From: Paraburkholderia aromaticivorans
GTDB lineage: Bacteria; Pseudomonadota; Gammaproteobacteria; Burkholderiales; Burkholderiaceae
Direction: 5' to 3'
Assembly: GCF_012689525.1 (NCBI RefSeq)
Contig: NZ_CP051516.1
Location: 2,108,001-2,172,000 of the forward strand
DNA: 64,000 bases
Part shown: positions 9,839 to 19,773 of the stretch, in pieces
Numbering within the stretch: the stretch's first letter is position 1
Layout: each line of letters starts with the position of its first letter
Program-made: the position numbers and the translations under genes
Notes under the pieces: generated by a model
Seen by the model: the letters and a program-made list of their open reading frames with translations, nothing else
Told to the model about the DNA's origin: nothing
Databases searched by the model: none

Positions 9839-11308
9839 ATGTCGACGATTCCGCGAAGCGCCGCTAGCGCGAACGGCGCCGGACGGGCACCGTCCCGCGC
9901 CCGCAAGGAATGGCTGCCGGAGGCTTTGCTGTGGCTCGTCACGACGCTGCTGATCGGCGCGCATCAGGGCACCGTGCTCACGCTCGCGTTTCCGGTGCTC
10001 GCGATCCTGACGGGCCTGTGGCTCTACTTCAAGAGTCCGGCGCGCTACATCGGCTTCATGTGGTGGCTGTGGTTCCTGAGCCCGGAAGTGCGGCGTCTGG
10101 CCGACTGGTCCAAGGGTTCGTTCACGCCGACCAGCCTGATTCAGGTCGCGCCGCTCGCGGTGACGATGATCAGCGCGCTGTCGCTGCTGCGCTACTACAA
10201 ACTGCTCGCGCAACGGCGCGGTCTGCCGGTGCTGCTGGTCCTGCTCGGCCTCATCTATGCGTTCCTCGTCGGCGTAATGTCGAGCGGGCCGCTCGCGGCC
10301 ACCTACGACCTCGCGAACTGGCTGTATCCGATCCTGATCGGCTTTCACATCATGGCGCACACGCGCCAGTATCCGAAGTACCGCGACACCATCGTCAATA
10401 CGTTCATCTGGGGCATGCTGGTGATGGGCGGCTATGGCCTCGTGCAGTTCTTCATCATGCCGCAGTGGGACGCACTGTGGATGCTCGGCTCGCAGATGAA
10501 CTCGCAAGGCGACCCGGTGCCGATGGGCGTGCGCGTGTTCAGCACGATGAACTCGTCGGGACCGTTCGCGTTTGCGATGATGGGTGCGATGGTGTTCGTC
10601 ATGGCGGCCACGCACCGGGTGCGCTGGGTGGCTGCGGCGCTGGGCTTCTTTGCGTTCGCGCTGAGCCTCGTGCGCTCGACATGGGGCGGCTGGGTCATCG
10701 CGCTCTTGATCCAGCTCGTCAAATCGAACAACAAGGTGCGGGTGCGCATTGTCGCCAGCGCGGTGCTGTTGGCCGGGCTGTGCGTGCCGCTGCTGGCGGT
10801 TGGTCCGGTGGCCGAGCGGATGCAGGCGCGTCTCACGACCATCGTCAACCTGAACGACGACCAGAGCTACGCCGCGCGTAACGAGTTCTACGCGACCTTC
10901 GCCAAAACGGCCTTCACCGATGTCTCAGGCGAAGGCATGGGCGCCACGGGCACCTCCACCAAGCTCTCGAACGACGGCGGCCAGCTCGGCCAGTACGGCA
11001 ACTTCGACAGCGGCGTGATGAACATTCCGTTCGTGCTCGGCTGGCCCGGCACGCTGCTCTACATGTCCGGAATCATCTGGCTGGTGACACGCGCGGTGCT
11101 CGCGTCGTTCAAGCTGCGCAACGACAAGTTCGTCTCCGCCTGCATGAGCCTGAGTCTCGCGACCTTCGCGATGCTGGTGTTCACCAATTCGCTGGTCGGC
11201 ACGGGCGGGCTGCTGCTTTTCATGAGTGTTTTTTCGATCCTTTCCGCGGTGCATTACGAGAAGATCAACCGCAGGCACACGCTATTTTTCCACGGAGGCA
11301 CTGATTGA
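9839..11308 (+). CDS. bceI: O-antigen ligase/polymerase-like membrane protein (Wzy)
   Basis: This 489-residue integral membrane protein has about ten to twelve hydrophobic segments and a large periplasmic loop, typical of Wzy polymerases that join repeat units on the periplasmic face. The segment SLVRSTWGGWVIALL resembles the Wzy_C motif. It lies between glycosyltransferase genes, as in the bce-I order, three bases after bceH, and its TGA overlaps the TTG start of bceJ. Wzy proteins share little sequence, so the call rests on topology, the short motif and position. Confidence 0.85.
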   Translation: MSTIPRSAASANGAGRAPSRARKEWLPEALLWLVTTLLIGAHQGTVLTLAFPVLAILTGLWLYFKSPARYIGFMWWLWFLSPEVRRLADWSKGSFTPTSLIQVAPLAVTMISALSLLRYYKLLAQRRGLPVLLVLLGLIYAFLVGVMSSGPLAATYDLANWLYPILIGFHIMAHTRQYPKYRDTIVNTFIWGMLVMGGYGLVQFFIMPQWDALWMLGSQMNSQGDPVPMGVRVFSTMNSSGPFAFAMMGAMVFVMAATHRVRWVAAALGFFAFALSLVRSTWGGWVIALLIQLVKSNNKVRVRIVASAVLLAGLCVPLLAVGPVAERMQARLTTIVNLNDDQSYAARNEFYATFAKTAFTDVSGEGMGATGTSTKLSNDGGQLGQYGNFDSGVMNIPFVLGWPGTLLYMSGIIWLVTRAVLASFKLRNDKFVSACMSLSLATFAMLVFTNSLVGTGGLLLFMSVFSILSAVHYEKINRRHTLFFHGGTD

Positions 11309-12534
11309 GAGTCGCCATTGTCACGCACGTTGTGCGCCATAACGACGGCCAGGGGCGCGTCAACCACGAGATCGCGCGCGCGGCTCTCGACGAGAACATC
11401 GGCGTCACGCTGGTCGCCTCGCATGTCGCGCCGGATCTGCTCGCGCATCCGAACGTCCGCTGGGTGCCGATGAAAATCGGCCGCTGGTGGCCGACCAATC
11501 TGCTGCGCCAGCAGGTGTTCGCGTTCAAGAGCGCGCTGTGGCTGCGTGCGCATCGCCGCGAATACGACGTGCTGCACGTGAACGGCTTCATCACGTGGAT
11601 GCCCGCCGACGTCAACACCTCGCACTTCGTGCATAGCGGCTGGTTCGGCAGCAAGTACTATCCATTCGGGCTCACCAAGGGCGTGTGGTCCGCGTATCAA
11701 TCGGTCTATACGCGCTGCAATGCGCTGCTCGAACGCTGGGCCTACCGGCGCTCGAAGGTGATCACGGCGGTGTCGCAAAAGGTCGCCGACGAAATCCGTG
11801 CGATCGGCCTCACGCCCGATAACCGTGTCGACGTGATCTACAACGGCGTCGATACGCAAGGCTTCGCCGCGGCCACGGGCGATCGCGAGAAATTCGGTTT
11901 GCCGAAGGACGCGTTCCTGCTGCTGTTCGTCGGCGATCTGCGCACGCCGCGCAAGAACCTCGGCACCGTGCTAGCCGCGCTCAAGTATCTGCCCGAGCAC
12001 GTGCAGATCGCAGTGGCGGGTTTCCTGCCGGGCAGTCCGTATCCGGAAGAAGCGAAGGCACTCGGCATCGCGCATCGCGTGCATTTTCTCGGTCTCGTGA
12101 AAGAGATGCCGGTGCTGATGCATTCGGTCGACGCCTTCGTGTTCCCATCGCGCTATGAAGCGATGAGCCTGTCGCTGCTCGAAGCGATGGCGGCGGGCTT
12201 GCCGGTGGTCACGGCGCGCACCGCGGGCGGCGCGGAAATCATCACACCGGAATGCGGCATCGTGCTCGACGATCCGGACGATCCCAAGGCGCTAGCCCGC
12301 GCGGTCGCGCGCCTCGCCGAGAACCACGTGGCGCGCCGCGCCATGGGCGTCGCCGCCAACGAACTCGCGACCGGCTTCGGCTGGGCGCGCATGGCCGCGC
12401 AATACATCGCGCTGTATCGCCAGTTGGCTGGGCAGCAAAAAAATCGCCGGCAAAGCGAGGCGGAAGCGGCAGCGGTCGCCAAGACCGACGCGCTGACGCT
12501 GAACACGCTGGCCGGCCAGAAGAGCGCGGAATGA
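11305..12534 (+). CDS. bceJ: Glycosyltransferase family 4, TTG start
   Basis: This 409-residue GT-B enzyme is predicted to add a sugar to the repeat unit. The Rossmann start is followed by a glycine-containing loop (NDGQGRVNHE), and the C-terminal donor domain carries FPSRYEAMSLSLLEAMAAG, the EX7E motif of family 4. The start is a TTG that overlaps the bceI stop (TTGA); it is supported by GGAGG at 11294-11298, six bases upstream, and by the conserved start MRVAIVTHVV. No nearby ATG gives a full domain. The last 35 residues (Gln/Ala/Lys-rich) look like a disordered tail. Confidence 0.88.
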   Translation: MRVAIVTHVVRHNDGQGRVNHEIARAALDENIGVTLVASHVAPDLLAHPNVRWVPMKIGRWWPTNLLRQQVFAFKSALWLRAHRREYDVLHVNGFITWMPADVNTSHFVHSGWFGSKYYPFGLTKGVWSAYQSVYTRCNALLERWAYRRSKVITAVSQKVADEIRAIGLTPDNRVDVIYNGVDTQGFAAATGDREKFGLPKDAFLLLFVGDLRTPRKNLGTVLAALKYLPEHVQIAVAGFLPGSPYPEEAKALGIAHRVHFLGLVKEMPVLMHSVDAFVFPSRYEAMSLSLLEAMAAGLPVVTARTAGGAEIITPECGIVLDDPDDPKALARAVARLAENHVARRAMGVAANELATGFGWARMAAQYIALYRQLAGQQKNRRQSEAEAAAVAKTDALTLNTLAGQKSAE

Positions 12535-12613
12535 CGCGGCGGATTTCATCAAACCGGCTGACGTATTCATCGCTCGACCATCACAACTCTCAGAACGCAC
12601 AGGGGTCACAACT

Positions 12614-13780
12614 ATGACGACGAGTTCTATCAAATCGCTGCAGATCGGGATGCACTGGTTCCCCGAGCGCGCGGGCGGCCTCGACCGCATGTACTACTCG
12701 CTGGTCGGCGCGCTGCCGGGCGCGGGCGTCGCGGTGCGCGGCGTGGTGGCCGGCTCGCCGAAAGTAGCCGCCGACACCGGTGGCGCGATCAACGGCTTCG
12801 GCTCCGCCGCGCAATCGCTGCCGCTGCGGCTGATGGCGGCGCGCCGCGCGCTGCGTCAGGAAATCAGCACGTCGCGTCCCGACGTGATTTCCTCGCACTT
12901 CGCGCTTTACACCTTTCCGGGTCTCGACGTGACGCGCGGCATTCCGCAGGTTTCGCACTTTCAGGGGCCGTGGGCCGACGAAAGTCATGTGGAAGGCGCC
13001 GATTCGCTCGGTCAGCGCGCCAAGCGCTATCTGGAGCAATCGGTCTATGCGCGCTCGTCGCGGCTGATCGTGTTGTCCGAAGCATTCGGCAAGATTCTGA
13101 CCTCGCGCTATCGCATTGCGCCGGACCGTGTGCGCGTCGTGCCGGGTTGCGTGGATGTCGAGCAGTTCAATCTGCCGATCACGCCCGCCGAGGCGCGGCT
13201 GAAGCTGCAATTGCCGCAAGACCGGCCGATCGTGCTGGCGGTGCGGCGTCTGGTGCGCCGCATGGGTCTCGAAGATCTGATCGACGCGGTGAAGCTGCTC
13301 AAGCGCACGGCGCCGGATGTGCTGCTGCTGATCGCAGGCAAGGGGCGGCTCGAGGGCGAACTGCAGGCGCGCATCACAGAGTCGGGTCTTGAGGACAACG
13401 TCAAACTGCTGGGGTTCGTGCCCGATCAGCATCTGGCGGCGCTGTACCGTGCGGCGAATATCAGCGTCGTGCCGACGGTGGCGCTGGAGGGCTTTGGCCT
13501 GATCACGGTCGAATCGCTGGCTTCGGGTACGCCGGTGCTGGTGACGCCGGTCGGCGGTCTGCCGGAAGCGGTGGCCGGTTTGTCGCCGAATCTGGTGCTG
13601 CCGGAGACAGGCGCGAAGGCGATTGCGGATGGACTCGCGGGCGCGCTCAACGGCACGCTGAAATTGCCGGATGCCGATGCATGCCGCCGTTATGCGCGCG
13701 AGAACTTCGATAACTCGGTGATCGCGAAGCGGGTGGCCTCGGTGTATGGCGAGGCGATTGCGGCGGGCGGAGTGCACTGA
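12614..13780 (+). CDS. bceK: Glycosyltransferase family 4
   Basis: This 388-residue GT-B glycosyltransferase is the last gene of the first block. The N-terminal domain begins with MHWFPERAGGLDRMYY and has a glycine-rich acceptor loop. The C-terminal donor domain has VLLLIAGKGRLEGEL and then TVALEGFGLITVESLASG, the EX7E-type motif. AGGGGT precedes the ATG. The gap from bceJ is 79 bases, larger than elsewhere in the run but still compatible with one transcript. A strong terminator follows, so this probably ends the + strand operon. Confidence 0.88.
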   Translation: MTTSSIKSLQIGMHWFPERAGGLDRMYYSLVGALPGAGVAVRGVVAGSPKVAADTGGAINGFGSAAQSLPLRLMAARRALRQEISTSRPDVISSHFALYTFPGLDVTRGIPQVSHFQGPWADESHVEGADSLGQRAKRYLEQSVYARSSRLIVLSEAFGKILTSRYRIAPDRVRVVPGCVDVEQFNLPITPAEARLKLQLPQDRPIVLAVRRLVRRMGLEDLIDAVKLLKRTAPDVLLLIAGKGRLEGELQARITESGLEDNVKLLGFVPDQHLAALYRAANISVVPTVALEGFGLITVESLASGTPVLVTPVGGLPEAVAGLSPNLVLPETGAKAIADGLAGALNGTLKLPDADACRRYARENFDNSVIAKRVASVYGEAIAAGGVH

Positions 13781-13802
13781 GTAATACCCGCAACACGATG
13801 AA

Positions 13803-13854
13803 ATAAAAAAGACGCGGAGCCTCGATCATTTCGATCAGGCTCCGCGTCTTTTTT
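13803..13854. terminator. Bidirectional intrinsic terminator between bceK and gmd
   Basis: The arms GACGCGGAGCC (13811-13821) and GGCTCCGCGTC (13838-13848) form a perfect stem, extended inside by GATC pairs. A T6 tract follows at 13849-13854 and an A-rich run precedes at 13803-13810, so the structure can stop transcription from both sides. It lies between the convergent genes bceK (+) and gmd (-). Confidence 0.93.
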
Positions 13855-13859
13855 GCATT

Positions 13860-13895
13860 GAAGATGCACGACCGCGACCGCGGTCGTGCATCTTC
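13860..13895. repeat. 36-bp near-perfect palindrome
   Basis: Two 17-bp arms (13860-13876 and 13879-13895) are exact reverse complements around the dinucleotide AC. The palindrome lies five bases from the terminator at 13803-13854 and eight bases from the gmd stop codon. There is no adjacent T tract. It may be a second RNA 3'-end structure for gmd or a protein site. Confidence 0.9.
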
Positions 13896-13903
13896 GTTGG
13901 GAC

Positions 13904-14965
<1,062 letters not shown>

Positions 14966-14988
14966 TTAAAAGAGAAAGAAAAAGCGTT

Positions 14989-15735
14989 TCAGGGCGTACC
15001 GTCCAACAGTCGCCGCACCAATGGTTCGACGACCTGACAATCCTGTTCAGCCTTAAGGCGATACAACTCTGGCTTGGGATGCGCACCGTCGGACATCAGC
15101 GTTTTCCAGTCCGGCAGGCTGCTGATGTACGCGAACTGGTCGACGAGCGGCACCTGCTGTTCGGCGGCCACGCGGCGCGTCATCGCGACCATCGTCGCGA
15201 GCCGCGCGTTGAGCCGGTTGTCGGGCATCGGGTTCGCGGTCTGCAGAACCGGCTGCTTGCCGAGTGCGCGGGCGGTTTTCACGAGCGTTGTTTCGGCCGC
15301 GTAGAACTGCTCGGGCGTCTGGTTCTGCATCACTTCGTTGATGCCGTAGTTGATCAGCACGATCTGCGCGGACGAGGCGGCGAGCCGCTCCTGCCACGGC
15401 AAACCCGCCGTCGGTCCGGCGCGGCGATTGCCGGTGCCGTCGCGCAGTTGCGTCGCCATCGTGTTGCCCACGCCGTAGTTCGTGACGCGCACCCGTTCGC
15501 CATGGCGCGCCTGCAATTCGTCCTGCAGATACGCCACCGCGTTGTGCGTCTGCGGGCCGCAATGGCCTTCGCTGCAGGTAATGCCGAGCGTCGTCGAATC
15601 GCCGTAGGCCTCGATCAGCACTTGCGATCGCGGGCCCGGCGCCGCGGCGAACGCGGCGGATGCGAGCAGCGATGCAGCAGCGCATACGCTTGCAGCGAGC
15701 CATGCACGGCGCGTCATGTACTTCACGCACTTCAT
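14989..15735 (-). CDS. Exported SGNH-hydrolase (esterase-like) protein
   Basis: This 248-residue protein has a signal peptide ending near AAFAA (residues about 27-31), so it acts in the periplasm or outside. Block I has the nucleophile Ser47 in YGDSTTLG. A Gly-Ile-Asn-Glu motif (NYGINE) gives the oxyanion asparagine, and the block V aspartate and histidine are Asp216 and His219 in SDGAHP. These are the GDSL/SGNH family features. The start at 15735 overlaps the upstream acyltransferase stop; an ATG six codons further in is also possible. Lying between an acyltransferase and gmd, it may remove or transfer acetyl groups on the polysaccharide; the substrate is inferred. Confidence 0.83.
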   Translation of the reverse strand: MKCVKYMTRRAWLAASVCAAASLLASAAFAAAPGPRSQVLIEAYGDSTTLGITCSEGHCGPQTHNAVAYLQDELQARHGERVRVTNYGVGNTMATQLRDGTGNRRAGPTAGLPWQERLAASSAQIVLINYGINEVMQNQTPEQFYAAETTLVKTARALGKQPVLQTANPMPDNRLNARLATMVAMTRRVAAEQQVPLVDQFAYISSLPDWKTLMSDGAHPKPELYRLKAEQDCQVVEPLVRRLLDGTP

Positions 15736-16832
15736 GCGCGGCTTTGCGGCGCTTGCGGCGCCGTGCTGACGCCACCACCGTTGACGGGTTGCGTCGGCGC
15801 ATGCACATTGCCGGCCGAGCCGAAAATCAGGCGCTTCTCGAACGCGAACCACGTGATGCTGGCGTAGACGAGCGTGATCGCGAGCGCGAGCGCGGCGGTC
15901 ACGAAGCGGTTCAGATGCAGCGGCCACAGCGCATACAACACGCTCAGATGAATCAGATAAATCGTGTAGCTGATGGTGCCGATATAGACCAGCACGGGAT
16001 TGCACAACAGCCGTTTGACGATGCCCTTGCTTTGCAGGGCGATGACCACGACGGAAGTACAAAGCACCAACGAAACGCTGTAGAGCGCGGCATTCGAAAG
16101 CGGCGTATTGGCCGCGCGAAAGCGCGGAAAGTGCAGATGCAGCCACGCGAGAATGGCGAGCGCCGCGAACAATCCCAGCACGGCGACGCCCTTGAACGGT
16201 TCGAGCGCATTGCGGTCACGCCGCACGGCAACCGCCAGCAGCGCGCCGGCCGCGAGCAGGTCCATGCGGAATGGCGTGAGGTAATAGATCGGCCAGAACG
16301 AATCGAACCAGGGCGTGGCCACTGCGCGCAGCACGGGCACCAGCAGGATCAACGCGGCTGCCACGTAGCCCAGCACGCGCTCGGGCAGGAGCAGGATCAC
16401 GAACGGCCAGACAATATAAAACTGCTCTTCGACGGCGAGCGACCACAGCACATTCAGGCTGTCGTGACCGCTCTGATTGAGCGCGTCGCCGATATTGGTC
16501 GCGAAGAACGCGTACCACTGCCAGTGCTCTGCCCAGCCGAGGCCAAACAGAAGCGACGACACCACCATCAGCAGCACGTAGGGCGGCAGGATGCGGCGCG
16601 CCCGGCGTGCGTAGAAATAGCCGAAATACGATTGCTGACGCGCCTTGCGTTCGAGCAGGATGCCGGTGATCAGAAAACCGCTCAAAACAAAAAACAGATC
16701 GACACCCATCCACAGCGGCGCTTTCAACGCGTGCTGCGCGAACACGGCGAGTACGGCGATGGCGCGCAAGCCGTCGAGCTGCACGATGCGGCGGGAGTGG
16801 GAAGGCGCTAAGGGCAGTGCGCTGGCAGTCAT
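15732..16832 (-). CDS. bceO: Acyltransferase 3 family membrane protein
   Basis: This 366-residue inner-membrane protein has about ten membrane segments. The acyltransferase-3 start is clear (QLDGLRAIAVLAVFAQHA, with the family arginine and histidine, then VDLFFVLSGFLITG), as is the RRARRILPPY loop. Such enzymes O-acetylate extracellular polysaccharide units. The frame is open to 17015, but I chose the ATG at 16832: GGACGG lies upstream and the extra 61 residues have no family similarity. It is the first gene of a - strand run with the esterase and gmd, and its stop overlaps the esterase start. Confidence 0.87.
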   Translation of the reverse strand: MTASALPLAPSHSRRIVQLDGLRAIAVLAVFAQHALKAPLWMGVDLFFVLSGFLITGILLERKARQQSYFGYFYARRARRILPPYVLLMVVSSLLFGLGWAEHWQWYAFFATNIGDALNQSGHDSLNVLWSLAVEEQFYIVWPFVILLLPERVLGYVAAALILLVPVLRAVATPWFDSFWPIYYLTPFRMDLLAAGALLAVAVRRDRNALEPFKGVAVLGLFAALAILAWLHLHFPRFRAANTPLSNAALYSVSLVLCTSVVVIALQSKGIVKRLLCNPVLVYIGTISYTIYLIHLSVLYALWPLHLNRFVTAALALAITLVYASITWFAFEKRLIFGSAGNVHAPTQPVNGGGVSTAPQAPQSRA

Positions 16833-17497
16833 GAACCGTCCATGGTGTGAAGCAGATGGGCCGGGCGAAGGATCGCGCGAGGGTTTCGTGGAGCAGGCGC
16901 GCTCGCTTCGCATTGCAACGGAAGTGCAATCGATTCTAGGGAAAAGAAAATCGTGAAAAAACGGGAATGAATTGGATAAGTGAATCAGATTGCAACAGGG
17001 TGTTTCGTTATCCATTCACAGTGGATTTTTATGCTTGTGTCGAACGGATGACGGGATATGTAATAAGTGCGGATTGCTTTGCTGCGCATCGGTAAGGATG
17101 GATGTCGGGGGTGCGCGGGCATGCCCGCCATAGCTGATTTCGTTTTAATCTATTTTTAATTGGTTTCTTTCACGATGCTTAAAGCCTCGAATATTTTTGA
17201 ATTATTTTCTATTTTCGTTGCGGCGTTTTTTCCGCGTAATGTGAGCCGTGCGGATTGGGTGGCCAAGGACGGCGCGTGGGCTTCACGCTCTGATTGCTGT
17301 CAAGGCGCTCGGACTCGCGGCGTTCGTCTGTCGACGCCGTGCCCGAGTCCTGTTCCTGCACGAATCTGTCATACGTCCTTGCACGGCTTCTAGCGGTTTG
17401 CATCACGAGATCGGCCGCGATTCGTAGCGTCATTCATTGAGTTGTGTTTCCGCGCGAGCCTCATTGCCCGCGCGCGGCGCTGATTGGAGGAATTACC
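16833..17497. other. AT-rich divergent spacer within the exopolysaccharide locus
   Basis: This 665-base stretch lies between the divergent acyltransferase (-) and beta-propeller (+) genes. The part from about 16,940 to 17,230 is unusually AT-rich for the window. I see no supported gene. It should hold the promoters for both directions, but I could not match a convincing -35/-10 pair. The low GC could reflect binding by an H-NS-like silencer, which is inference. Confidence 0.45.
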
Positions 17498-19699
17498 TTG
17501 CCCCGTTTCACGTTCAAAAGCTGGCTCGCCGTGGTCGCGTGCGCCGCCGGACTGGCTGCGGGAGCGGCCAGTTTCACGGCTCATGCGGAAACCGCGTTGA
17601 ACGCGAAAACGTCGTGGATCGGCAATACCTTCGGTTTCGGCGACGGCACGTGGGCGCAGATCAACATCACCGCGATCGCGGTGGCGTCCGACGGCAAGGT
17701 CTATACGAACGCGCCGTGGGACGAAAGCGGCGCTGAAGCGAGCGTCTATCAGAGCGGCAAGATGCTCGGCTTTGCGGGCGGCACGCATGGCTGGGGCAAC
17801 GGCGGCGGCAACGCGGTCGCGGTGAATCGCAAGTACGCGTTCGTCGCGATCGCGGTCGGCAACGAGAAGGGACGGCTGGTCGAGCAGGGCGTGTGGCCGG
17901 AGAAGGGCAAGCAGTGGTACGGCATTTCGCGGCGGCAGATCGCCGATCCGAAACGTGCCGCGCCGTTCCAGCCCGCGGCGAAAAGCGCCGACCCGCATGC
18001 GCAACTGGCGGCCGGCTTCCTGATGATGAACGAAGTGCCGACCGGCACGAGCGCCGAGATCGGTGGCCTCGCCGCGAACGACACCACGCTGTACGCGGCC
18101 AACACGGCGCGCGATCGTATCGAGGTGTACGACGCGGAATCGATGCAGCAGAAAACCACCTGGAGCGTGCACGAGCCGGGCCGACTCGCGCTGGCGCCGG
18201 ATGGCACGCTGTGGGTGTTGAGCGGCACGCGGAACGATCGTGAGCCGCATGTCGAGCACTACACGGCGGCGGGCAAACGAATCGACGAAAACTTGACGCT
18301 GCCTGGCGGGACGATCGCAGTGGATCTCGCCGTCGATGCGCAAGGCCGCATCCTGATTGCCGACAATGGTCCGCGCCAGCAGGTGCTGTATTTCAGCAGG
18401 AGTAACGGCCGTTATACCGAGTCGGGCTCGCTCGGCGAGCGCGGCGGCATTTTCAGCGGCGTCGCCGGTAAACCGGGCCCGCAGCGTTTCAACGGACTCA
18501 CTGGCGTGGGCGTGGATGCGCGCGGCAACGTGTATGTGTCGACCAATGGCATCGGGCCGCGTTATGAGCCGATCGGCGCGGGCCTCGGGGCGACGCTCGA
18601 AAGCTACGCGCCGGATGGTAAGCAGAACTGGCAGGTGCAGGGGCTCTTGTTCGTCGACGGCGCGTGGATCGATCCGTCGCGCCCGGACAGCGTCTATACC
18701 GGCAACAAGCGCTTCGAACTCGATCTGTCGAAGCCCTCTGGACAGGACTGGAAATACGCAGGTTTCCTGTCGAACCGTTTCAAGTATCCGGACGATCCGG
18801 TGTTCCATACCGATCAGTATCCGGGCCTGCCAATCGCCCGCAAATTAAAGGGCCGCACTTTCCTGTACCTCACGGACATGTATGCGGACCATCTGAAGAT
18901 CTATCGCTTCGACCCGCAGCACGATGGCGAAACGGCGATTCCTTCCGGCTTCATCGCGGGACGCGAGCGCGCGGTGGCGAAGGTGCCGAATGCGCCGCCG
19001 GGCGGCGACTGGATCTGGCGCGATGCGAACGGCGACGGCAAATTCAACACCGAAGAATTCACGCTCAACACGACCGGCACGAAGCTCGCGGGCGGCTGGG
19101 GCTGGTGGGTCGACACCGCCGGCGACATCTGGCGCACGCGCGACACCAAAGGCATCTATCGCTTCCGTTTCGGCGGGCTGGATGCGAAGGGCAATCCGGT
19201 CTACTCGTATTCGAACATGACGCAGTACCCGGTGCCGCAGCCGTTCACGGAACTGCATCGCGCGATCTACGACCCGGACACCGACACGATGTACGTGACG
19301 GGCTACACGCCCGATACACCGGTCGATCGCGGCTTCTGGAAAGAAGTGGGCCGCGTGCTGGTGCGCTACGACAAATGGTCGAGCGGCAATCCCGTGCAGC
19401 GCTATGCGATCACGCTGCCGTGGCAGACGCAGAGCAAACCCATCGCCACGATCATCGGCCTGACGGTCGAAGGGCAATACCTTTTCGGCGTCGAGCCGGT
19501 CGGCGCGGTGCACGTGTGGGACAAGGACAGCGGCAAGGAGGTCGGCGTGATCCGGCCGGGCCCGGAAGTGGGCCGCGCGTCGGGCTGGGTCGATGTGCCG
19601 AACGGCATCAGCGCCGCGAAGCGCGCCAATGGCGAGTACCTCGTATTCGTCGAGGAAGACGCGCGCGGCAAAGTGATGATGTACCGCTGGAAACCTTGA
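17498..19699 (+). CDS. Secreted beta-propeller (NHL/SMP-30-like) protein with EF-hand loop
   Basis: This 733-residue exported protein has no function that I recognise. A signal peptide spans about residues 1-30 (hydrophobic core VACAAGLAAGAA, cleavage near AHAET). The mature part is a series of propeller-like repeats with turns such as ALAPDGTLWVL and GVGVDARGNVYVST. Residues 509-520 form a canonical EF-hand calcium loop (DANGDGKFNTEE). I chose TTG 17498, which has GGAGG seven bases upstream; the ATG at 17444 adds 18 residues ahead of the signal peptide and has no such site. It sits between the acyltransferase and flippase genes and may bind or modify exported polysaccharide. Confidence 0.8.
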   Translation: MPRFTFKSWLAVVACAAGLAAGAASFTAHAETALNAKTSWIGNTFGFGDGTWAQINITAIAVASDGKVYTNAPWDESGAEASVYQSGKMLGFAGGTHGWGNGGGNAVAVNRKYAFVAIAVGNEKGRLVEQGVWPEKGKQWYGISRRQIADPKRAAPFQPAAKSADPHAQLAAGFLMMNEVPTGTSAEIGGLAANDTTLYAANTARDRIEVYDAESMQQKTTWSVHEPGRLALAPDGTLWVLSGTRNDREPHVEHYTAAGKRIDENLTLPGGTIAVDLAVDAQGRILIADNGPRQQVLYFSRSNGRYTESGSLGERGGIFSGVAGKPGPQRFNGLTGVGVDARGNVYVSTNGIGPRYEPIGAGLGATLESYAPDGKQNWQVQGLLFVDGAWIDPSRPDSVYTGNKRFELDLSKPSGQDWKYAGFLSNRFKYPDDPVFHTDQYPGLPIARKLKGRTFLYLTDMYADHLKIYRFDPQHDGETAIPSGFIAGRERAVAKVPNAPPGGDWIWRDANGDGKFNTEEFTLNTTGTKLAGGWGWWVDTAGDIWRTRDTKGIYRFRFGGLDAKGNPVYSYSNMTQYPVPQPFTELHRAIYDPDTDTMYVTGYTPDTPVDRGFWKEVGRVLVRYDKWSSGNPVQRYAITLPWQTQSKPIATIIGLTVEGQYLFGVEPVGAVHVWDKDSGKEVGVIRPGPEVGRASGWVDVPNGISAAKRANGEYLVFVEEDARGKVMMYRWKP

Positions 19700-19773
19700 T
19701 GAACGAAGCGTGCGCGCTTCAGGCGCATGACAAGGCAACCCGCAGGCAAACGTAGTCAAACCCAAGGCATCCG

